From positions 127,895,447 through 127,959,446 of the forward strand of contig NC_041401.2 in assembly GCF_900747795.2 (NCBI RefSeq): DNA of 64,000 bases, in the 5' to 3' direction. Below the pieces are notes generated by a model. That model searched no databases and was not told the DNA's origin. It worked only from the letters and a program-made list of their open reading frames with translations. Shown piece after piece: positions 57,092 through 64,000 of the stretch; position 1 is the stretch's first letter, and every line of letters starts with the position of its first letter. Both the position numbers and the translations under genes were made by a program. This DNA comes from Erpetoichthys calabaricus (Eukaryota; Chordata; Cladistia; Polypteriformes; Polypteridae).

Positions 57092-57779
57092 GCAAAGGCT
57101 GTGAATACTTATGTTCATGTGATTTCTCAGTTTTTTATTTTTAATAAATTTGCAAAAACCTCAAGTAAACCTTTTTCATGTTGTCATTATGGGGTGTTGT
57201 GTGTAGAATTCTGAGGAAAAAATGAATTTAATCCATTTTGGAATAAGGCTGTAACATAACAAAAGGTGGAAAAAATGATGCGCTGTGAATACTTTCCAGA
57301 TGCACTGTACTTATCCATCATGCAATACCATCACGGAGGCGCATGATTGGACCCAAATTTATTCTGCAGCAGGACAACGACCCCAAACATACAGCCAAAG
57401 TCATTAAGTACTATCTTCAGCATAAAGAAGAACAAGAAGTCCTGGAAGTGATGGTATGGCCCCCACAGAGCCCTGATCTCAACATCATTGAGTGTGTCTG
57501 GGATTACATGAAGAGACAGAAGGATGTGAGGAAGCCTACATCCACAGAAGATCTGTGGTTAGTTCTCCAAGATGTTTGAAACAACCTACCAGCTGAGTTC
57601 CTTCAAAAACTGTGTTCAAGTGTACATAGAAGAATTGATGCTGTTTTGAAGGCAAAGGGTGGTCACACCAAATATTGATTTGATTTAGATTTCTCTTTTG
57701 TTCATTCACTGCATTTTGTTGATTGATGAAAATAAATGATTAACACTTCCATTTTTGAAAGCATTCTTTGTTTAGGGGT

Positions 57780-58480
57780 TTTGTTAAAATAATTCAGTGT
57801 TAGCCTCGTTTGTCTCTGCACTTAAGGTGCATAACAGCAAAAGGCCGCCTCAGCACTTTTTTTAAGCTTGGCGAAATTATAAGCAGACAATTATTAGAAG
57901 TTCTAAGGTTATGACTTAGAGTGTAGAAGGGCAGGCACTCTGAAGTATAGCAAGGAGCAGATTATTTAAATCTTTATACACCATTGGTCACATTTTAAAG
58001 TCAGTTCTAAAAGACACTGGTAACCAGTGTAATGACCCTACGACTGGTGAGATGTGCTCAGATTTTCTTTTTCTCATTAAGATATTTGCTGCTTCATTCT
58101 GCACTAATTGTAACTGATTGTCCTTCTTAGGTAGTCCTGTTAGAAGTGTATTATAGTAATCTAGCTGACTCAAAACAAAAGCGTAAATTAAGTTCAGCAT
58201 CTTGCAATGTTAAAGAGGTCTAATGTTTTTCAAAGTTAAGGAAAAATGTAGCCCTACTAATCTGAACAATATGTGCTTTAAAGTGTAGGACAGAGTTCAT
58301 GATTACAACTAAATTCTTTACCTCTGCCTTGACTTTTAATTCTAAGGGATCAAGATTATTTCCAAGACCTTCAGTATTTTAATTTTTGCAAACAACCAAG
58401 ATTTCTGTTTTTCCTTATTTAGCTTGAGAAAGTTACTACTCATCCATTCAGAAATACAACACAGTCATCCGGTCAGAGAG
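57780..58480 (-). mobile_element. LINE reverse-transcriptase C-terminal fragment, reverse orientation
   Basis: Read on the minus strand, LIYAFVLSQLDYYNTLLTGL and QLQLVQNEAANILMRKRKSE, then HISPVVGSLHWLPVSFRTDF, is the classic C-terminal signature of vertebrate LINE polyproteins (SRLDYCN ... QLVQNAAARVL ... SLHWLPV). Upstream in the same direction LVVIMNSVLHFKAHI matches the preceding LG..D..L.F..HI motif. Stops and frame changes are many. Clade not assigned. Confidence 0.75.
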
Positions 58481-59585
58481 CTAAGAGCGTCGCGGTCATC
58501 AGGCGCCATAGAGAAGTGAGCCTTTGTTTGTGTGTACTTGAGGTCTGTGGTGTCACCCTAAAACAGGCGTGTGACCTTTAATGTGAGATTTCATTTCATC
58601 CAACCAATTAGTATAAAAATAGGTCCACTCTGTGCACAATTTTATCTTTGAAGAGCGCTCTGTATGATCTGAGTGGGGTTGAAAAAGCTTTGGGACTCTG
58701 AGAGGTCTACTTGGCTTCCTGAGGTTTTTGTTTTCTTGTCATTTGTTGTCATCTGGTCATAACTCAAAAAAAGCAAACCAACTGATGACTATCACCGCAT
58801 TACTTTTCAGCTACTCAGTATACTTCATATACATCTTATTTTTTTACTATAATAGTACCCTATTAGTGTCTTTTAATTAATATATACAGTAGAGTGTTAG
58901 GTAATTGGTATTGTAATTGCTTATACACTCAATGTATAAAACAGGCTCACTACATAATAACAAATCTTTCTGTAGAGCTTGTTGCTGTGGGTTTGCACCA
59001 GTGTCAGTTATCCCTGGAGCCATGCCGTCCATGTTTGTACTATTAGCTGTGCTGATATACTCACTCCATTTCAGTTTTACAGTGAGGTTCATGTTGCATT
59101 TGACGGAGATGCCCAACAGCCCACCATCACAGATGGCATCACTTTGCATGCATGATTCTGTGTGTGTGTTTATGCATGAGTTTAAAACCAAATTTTAAAC
59201 TTGGTTCTCTTCATGTATGTGGACATACTATAGCTTCTTAGAGGCTAAGATTTGACCAGTATATCACCAATTAGTCTGTTTGTTAACATACTTTCCCATT
59301 CAGTGGCCATGTCTTCTGTTTCAGACTTATAGGCTTGCCATTACCACCCATCCTAAAGGTGAAAGTAAACAACAGCAGGAGTCCTACAATGGCAGAGTGC
59401 CCACCACTGCATACAATCAGCTCACCTCCAAGTGGGTGACCTCATTGTTGGACTTTTACATGTGACTGAAAGGTCAAATGAAGATAACAACCAGGGAGTT
59501 TTAGTCTTACTTCAAACCAGATGGAGATGATGATGGAATTAAACTAAACACACATCAAGCCCAAGCTACCAATCTGAGTCAGGGT
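58481..59585. other. Intergenic; one candidate terminal exon
   Basis: 59324-59463 follows a good acceptor (TCTTCTGTTTCAG) and is open for 46 codons to TGA: TYRLAITTHPKGESKQQQES through KWVTSLLDFYM. I know no protein with this end. The rest of the stretch holds nothing I can name. Confidence 0.25.
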
Positions 59586-59930
59586 CACACAACTGCCTGG
59601 CTCAGGTTCTGATTAGTAAAGACAGCTCCATCGCAGGACTGACTCTGGACACTGTAGAAGCCGTTGTGGAAATGAGAATGGTGGCAAAATTGGATGCCAT
59701 AGCGGGTGCTGTGTTGGAGTTCCTTCAGCCACAGGCTTATTCTGCCATGGTGCAATAAGAAGCTTCTCTCGTTTATTTTTCTGCCTGCTACCATTAGGCT
59801 CTTGAACACTTAAATACCGATGTCCCTTCCTTTACACCACCCAAAAGTCACAGGAAGAGAATACAGACTTCAAAGCACTATATAAATGTAATGAATTATT
59901 ATTATTATTATTATTCAATACACTTGTTAT
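59586..59930 (+). mobile_element. LINE 3' terminal fragment
   Basis: SHNCLAQVLISKDSSIAGLT and LDTVEAVVEMRMVAKLDAIA, followed by LACYH-like/ALEHL remnants, match the C-terminal end of L2/CR1-like LINEs (TLDTVEAVVE.RMV.KLDAI). It ends GCACTATATAAATGTAATGA and (ATT)n. Broken by stops. Confidence 0.65.
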
Positions 59931-60649
59931 TTTTACCATAAAATTTATTATTGTATATTTTTTAACCTAGTGTCTTATATTGCATCATTTGTGCTACCCG
60001 TCTAAAACAAATTGAAATCTAAGTAATTAATGAAGACCTCACTGTTAATGTTTAGATAGACCTAATCTAGTTCACGTCACCTGAGACACTTTTCAGTCGT
60101 CCTCAGACGGTGCTTTGACTTTATTTTTAACACATAAAACATGACATTCTCCAGTAGGCTCACTCTATTTTATTGTTGTGCGGAGCCAAATCTTATCTCT
60201 GCAGCATCAAGCACAAGGACATCACCGGGCCCATTCATGCACACACTCACCTATATGGATTTAGATCATGTTACAAAAAAACATTTGATGTGAAAGTTTA
60301 ATATAAAGTCTAAAAATAAAATGTTAAAATAAAATAAATAGTCTTAAAATACTGATTATGTGGAACATTAAAGATTTTTTTCTCAGTTCACTTACAGAAC
60401 AACAGCATGCCAGATTCAAACATGACAATAGCTGAACTGCAGGAAAACATTTGCATTGTTGTCAGTTCCTTGAAGAAACACAGCCATCTCCCTAATGTCA
60501 CTGCCGTTACCTAACCAGTATTATCTACTAACCTATGACACCAGAAAGTGAAAGACATAAACAATGTTAATAAACAATAACTGTAGAATAATGGTACATT
60601 GTGAACTAAAACAAACACTGGAACCAGAATGCATATGATGACTCCCATA
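59931..60649. other. Intergenic; one candidate terminal exon
   Basis: 60387-60514 follows TTTTTTTCTCAG and is open in a single frame to TAA: HLQNNSMPDSNMTIAELQEN through HLPNVTAVT. It looks protein-like but matches nothing I know. The rest of the interval is featureless. Confidence 0.25.
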
Positions 60650-60655
60650 CAATCA

Positions 60656-62731
60656 CCAACTCTCACCACCTGAGGCCTATTTGTGAGGAAAGAGAAAACC
60701 CATCTGCAGATGGTCGTCCCCAACCCAAGGTCGTCAAGCTGCAAGATGATGGTGTTGAATGCCGAGCCGTAATCTATGAACTGCATTCTTACATATGTAT
60801 TTCCTCTTTCCAGGTGGGTGAGGGCAGTGTTTATTGTTAGCGCAATGGCATCCTCTGTAGATCTGTTTGCTCTGTAAGCAAATTGGAGAGGATCCAGCGT
60901 GTCGGGGAGGGAGGAGCAGATGTAACCTTTGACCAGTTGCTCGAAGCACTTCATAATGACCGATGTCAGTACAACCGGGCGATAGTCATTCAGACAGGAG
61001 ACCACCGGTTTCTTTGGAACAGGAATGATGGTGGATGCCTTGAAGGAAGTGGGGACCACTGACTGCCTCAGGGAGAGATTGAAGATGTTGGTGAACACAC
61101 CTGCTAGCTGGTCAGCACACGCCCTGGGGGCACGACCTGGGATGCCATCTGGTCCCGGAGCTTTGCGAGGATTGACCTTTTTGAAGGACCTTCTCACGTC
61201 AGATGTTTCAAGGATCAGAGTGACAGACTCACTGCCCCCTTGAGGATATAGCACCTGTTCTTTATTGGTTGCATCAAAACGAGCATAGAAAGTGTTGAGC
61301 TCGTCTGCAAGACATGCAGTGGGCTGAACACTGACTGTGTTTTTCTTTTTATAGTCAGTGATGCAGCACAGTCCATTCCACAGGCACTTGGTGTCACAGC
61401 TGTGGTAGCTTGACTCCACTTTGTCCCTGTAGTCCTGTTTGGCCTTCTTGATGGACCTCCAGAGGTCATATCTGGCTGCTCTGTATGCACCAGAGGCCCC
61501 TGAGCCAAAGGCAGAGGTCCGCGCCTTGAGCTTAGCCCGAATCTCCCTATTTACCCAAGGTTTCTGGTTAGGATATATGCAAATGGAGGTTTTAGTGACA
61601 ACATCGTCAATGCACTTGCTGATATAACCTGTGACAGAGTCTGTGAATTCATTGATGTTGCCATCAGCTGCATCCTCAAACATCTGCCAATCAGTTGATT
61701 CAAAGCAGTCCTGTAAGACCCCCTCAGCTTCACTGTCCCATTTGTAGATGTCCCTGTAAACCAGTTTTTCCTGTTTAAGTCTTTGTTTATATGCAGGCAG
61801 CAGCAATATAGAGCAATGGTCTGCTTTTCCAAAAGCTGGTCGAGGGAGGGATTTGTAGGAATCCTTGAATAAGGTGTAACAATGATCCAGTGTTTGATCA
61901 TCTCTTGTGGGGGGGAGATATGTGCTGATAGTATTTAGGGAGAACTTTCTTCCTGTTTGCTCTGTTAAAGTCTCCCAGCACAATAAATGCTGCTTCTGAG
62001 ATAGCGTTCTCTAGTCCACTGATAACATCATACAGTTCATCCATAGCTGAAGCTTTATCAGCTTGTGGGGGGATGTAAACAACTGAAAGGAGAACTGAAC
62101 TGAACTCCCTCGGGAGGTAAAAGGGTCTAACTTTAATGGTCAGCAGCTCGACAACCGGTGAGCAGTGCGTTTTTAAGACACACACATCCGTAGCCCACGA
62201 AGAGTTAACCATAAAGCACACACCCCCTCCCCTTGACTTGCCTGAGTCCTTCGTTCTGTCTCCCCGATAAACTGTGAACCCGTCTGGTGTGACTGCGCAG
62301 TCAGGTACGCTGGGCTCCAACCACGTCTCTGTGAACGCCAAAATGCAGCAGTTCATGATGTCTTTTTGGTGCTTTATCCATGCGCGCAGCTCACCTAATT
62401 TGTTGTCCAGAGACTGAACGTTAGCGAGTAGGATGCTAGGCAGAGGAGGCTTGTTGTTTCTCTGTCAGGTTCGGCACAGAACTCCGGCACGTTTCCCCCT
62501 CTTTGTTTTCCATCGGCATCCCGCGAGTAAGCAAAAGACTCCATGCAGTACAGTGTCCGCAATATCAAAAACTGTTGTAAAATCCGAACTGGCTGATGAA
62601 CGTAATTCCAATAGTGTTTGCTGGTCATACTGAAAGTGTGATAAAGTAGTACGCACAAAGAGAGTGAGTAGTAAGAAAATAAATAACTTTTTGCTGAGAT
62701 GACTCGGAGCTCTCGTCGGTGCAGCCATCTT
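60656..62731 (-). pseudogene. L2 LINE ORF, N-terminal and central part
   Basis: The ORF starts at ATG 62731-62729. Breaks seen: one in-frame TGA near 62466 (between GVLCRT and QRNNKPP, probably from CGA) and one frame change near 61930-61960, just after GDFNRAN. The long open run 61983-60656 is intact and covers the endonuclease end, linker and the first half of the reverse transcriptase. So few breaks indicate a fairly young copy. The catalytic FADD half lies in the other orientation. Confidence 0.85.
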
Positions 62732-62735
62732 GGCA
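60656..62735 (-). mobile_element. L2-clade LINE, inverted 5' two-thirds
   Basis: Read on the minus strand from 62735: MAAPTRAPSHLSKKLF near the ORF start, LLANVQSLDNKLGELRAWI, ILAFTETWLEPSVPD and FIVLGDFNRAN (endonuclease), then NPRKAPGPDGIPGRAPRACA, YRPVVLTSVIMKCFEQLVK, and MQFIDYGSAFNTIIL (reverse-transcriptase motif A), ending FLTNRPQVVRVGD at 60656. The next part of the protein is not here but in the opposite orientation at 62736-63949. CAATCA at 60650-60655 and 63950-63955 may be the target duplication. Confidence 0.9.
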
Positions 62736-63949
62736 AACACACGTCCTCATCACTCATTTTAAACACAGGAGCGCCGCAGGGCTGTGTGCTTAGCCCCCTC
62801 TTGTATTCCTTGTTCACCCATGACTGTGTTGCAAAACACGGCACAAACACCATCATCAAGTTTGCAGACGACACAACCATCATAGGCCTTATCACTGACA
62901 ACGATGAGACAGCCTACAGAGAGGAGGTGCTGGCATTGAGTAATTGGTGCCTGGATAACAACTTGTCTCTTAACGTCAGCAAAACCAAGGAGATGATCGT
63001 GGACTATCAGAAACAGCAATGCAGAGAACACCAGGCCATCTACATCAGCGGCGTAGAAGTTGAAAGGGTTAACAGCTTCAAGTTCCTTGGAGTAAACATC
63101 ACCGAGGATCTCTTGTGGACCCTTCACATTGACACTGTGGTCAAGAAAGCTCGCCAGCGGCTCTACTTCCTGAGGAGGCTGAGGAAGCTTGGCATGAATG
63201 CCAACATCACCTCAAACTTTTACAGGACTGTGGTCGAGAGTCTGCTGACGGGCTGCATTACCATCTGGTATGGGAGCTGCTCTGCCAGCAGCCGGAAATC
63301 ACTACAGAGAGTGGTGAAGGCAGCAGAGCACATCACGGGCAAGAGCCTCCCTGCCATTGAAGACATTTACCTCCATCGGTGCTTGCGTAAGACAAGCAGC
63401 ATCATAAAGGACCACAGCCATCCAGCACGCCAGCTGTTCTCCTTGTTACCGTCTGGCAGACGATACAAGAGTCTGGCTGCTCGGACTACAAGACTTAAGA
63501 ACAGTTTTTACCACCAGGCCATTCGACTCCTCAACAGCAACACCTGAACACTTACATAAACTTACATTACATCTACATTGCACTACATCTACATTGCAAT
63601 ACTCACACATAAACTGTACCTGCACACACTCTGAATACTGACTGGAACATGCATCTGCACTTTATGGAATATGCACCTGTACTCATAAAACATTATCTGT
63701 GCAATAACTGTCATTTGTACTTGCTGCTCATTCAACTCATATTGCTCTATAACTTCTTTTAAAACATACATATTTTATTTTATATGGCTTGTCTATTTTT
63801 AACTTGTAATTTTTTAAAATTATTTTTTTTTTAGCTTTATTAGATCTAGGCTGAGTGACTTGTTTTTCTCGTCATACACATTTCATTTTATGTTGACCCT
63901 GTGTTAACCTATATATGACAAATAAACCTAAACCTAACCTAACCTAAAC
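62736..63949 (+). mobile_element. L2-clade LINE, 3' third in direct orientation
   Basis: Begins at the inversion junction (about 62735) with HTSSSLILNTGAPQGCVLSP, exactly the sequence expected to follow VRVGD at the far end of the inverted part. The 3' UTR runs from 63548 and ends in a (CCTAA)n tail at about 63926-63949 after ACAAATAAACC. Together with 60656-62735 it forms one 3.3-kb insertion. Confidence 0.9.
62739..63547 (+). pseudogene. L2 LINE reverse-transcriptase C-terminal half
   Basis: Open without a stop to TGA at 63545-63547. Contains TGAPQGCVLSPLLYSLFTHD, the catalytic IKFADDTTIIG near 62845-62880, LSLNVSKTKEMIVDYQ, FKFLGVNITEDLLWTLHI, ARQRLYFLRRLRKLGMN, and the C-terminal HPARQLFSLLPSGRRYKSLA through RLLNSNT. 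The upstream ATG at 62699 lies in the inverted segment and is fortuitous. The fragment cannot make a full protein because its N-terminal part is inverted. Confidence 0.9.
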
Positions 63950-64000
63950 CAATCAAAACAACGTCTAAAGACCGCCGTGCTGCTACATAAAGGCCATTGT

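Larger units (their letters stand above)
55432..57307 (+). mobile_element. Tc1 transposon (middle layer), about 215-bp inverted repeats
   Basis: Starts CAGTGCATCCAGAAAG and ends CTTTCCAGATGCACTG, with the TA duplicated at 55430-55431 and 57308-57309. Inverted repeats run about 55432-55646 and 57094-57307. 1876 bp including the 254-bp SINE at 56766. It sits inside the coding region of the transposon at 54373, so it is younger than that element. Confidence 0.95.
54775..57678 (+). pseudogene. Tc1-like transposase pseudogene, interrupted
   Basis: 54775-55430 starts MARLSTATRHKVVILHQQGL, carries the paired helix-turn-helix region and the first catalytic Asp in QVLWTDESQFEIFG, and has two in-frame stops near 55174-55208. 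The rest resumes at 57310 with FILQQDNDPKHTAKV (second Asp) and PQSPDLNIIECVWDYM (Glu), has a stop near 57577, and ends GGHTKY at TGA 57676. The gene was split by the insertion at 55432. All three DDE residues are kept. Confidence 0.9.
54373..57776 (+). mobile_element. Tc1-like transposon (outer layer), split by a second Tc1
   Basis: Left end CAGTACTGTGCAAAAG after TA (54371-54372), with the sub-terminal AAACAAAGAATGCTTTC. The right side has the matching GAAAGCATTCTTTGTTTA near 57758-57775, but the outermost part of the right inverted repeat is replaced by unrelated sequence. Interrupted at the TA 55430-55431 by the 1.9-kb element at 55432-57307. Without the insert the element is about 1.5 kb, a normal Tc1 size. 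Confidence 0.88.

Noticed and set aside
58877-59198. Opposed ORFs of about 100 codons near 59000
   Set aside because: Neither strand resembles a family and both are of a length expected by chance in this sequence.
62699-62738. ATG at 62699 as the start of the 282-codon open frame
   Set aside because: The first 13 codons lie in the inverted 5' part of the LINE; the frame is an accident of the inversion junction.
62395-62901. 168-codon minus-strand ORF
   Set aside because: It spans the inversion junction in the wrong frame; the correct LINE frame (LLANVQSLDNKLGEL) is different.

Overview
This is a vertebrate nuclear window, most likely from a non-teleost ray-finned fish. It carries one confidently recognised host gene, MTHFR (5,10-methylenetetrahydrofolate reductase), on the + strand. 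The coding part is 11 exons between 4097 and 26925, and every exon boundary is visible. The exons sum to 1971 nt, which gives 656 aa, the human length. Internal exon sizes (239, 111, 194, 251, 135, 181, 183, 102, 120 nt) match the human ones as I remember them. The repeat set (a (GGAT)n-tailed tRNA-SINE, a 5S-rRNA SINE, V-SINE-like tails, long-TIR Tc1 elements, Helitrons, L2/L1/CR1-like LINEs) recalls bichir/reedfish (Polypteriformes). That organism call is from memory and is not proven by the sequence.

Layout. 1-620: the 3' end of an APE-type LINE. 1260-1760: a CpG-richer stretch with CCAAT and two CACGTG boxes, probably the MTHFR promoter/first-exon region. 2226-2421: a perfect 98-bp tandem duplication. 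4077-26925: the MTHFR coding exons. Their introns hold a Helitron (4533-5775), an L1-clade LINE (about 13040-15366) with a Tigger-like MITE in its 3' part, a CR1-like LINE split by a second Tigger-like MITE, an unnamed 0.7-kb MITE with TA target, and several decayed SINEs. The seventh coding exon ends in a GC donor instead of GT.

26926-64000 is mostly repeats with no gene I can name. In order: a 1.6-kb Tc1 element (28122-29719); a solo LTR (31427-31982); a 5S-rRNA-derived SINE (32780-33288); a V-SINE; a Helitron carrying a helicase remnant (36390-37529); a 2-kb inverted-repeat DNA transposon (39835-41838) that holds a Helitron and a 5'-truncated L1 with a 19-bp target duplication; a possible LTR (about 43380-44370); a second copy of the Helitron (46137-47151); a young SINE with an 11-bp target duplication (47254-47564); a nearly full-length broken LINE with a 9-bp target duplication (47615-50590); a SINE split by an L2-like LINE (53103-54160); a three-layer nest, SINE within Tc1 within another Tc1 (54373-57776); and an L2-clade LINE whose 5' two-thirds are inverted (60656-63949), the structure expected from twin priming.

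Open segments flanked by splice consensus occur near 38387-39421, 59324-59463 and 60387-60514. They may be exons of an unrecognised + strand gene, but their length alone does not exclude chance. I see no CRISPR array, operon or tRNA/rRNA gene. The biology here is one folate-cycle enzyme gene in a repeat-dense region, and the most informative structures are the nested and rearranged transposons.
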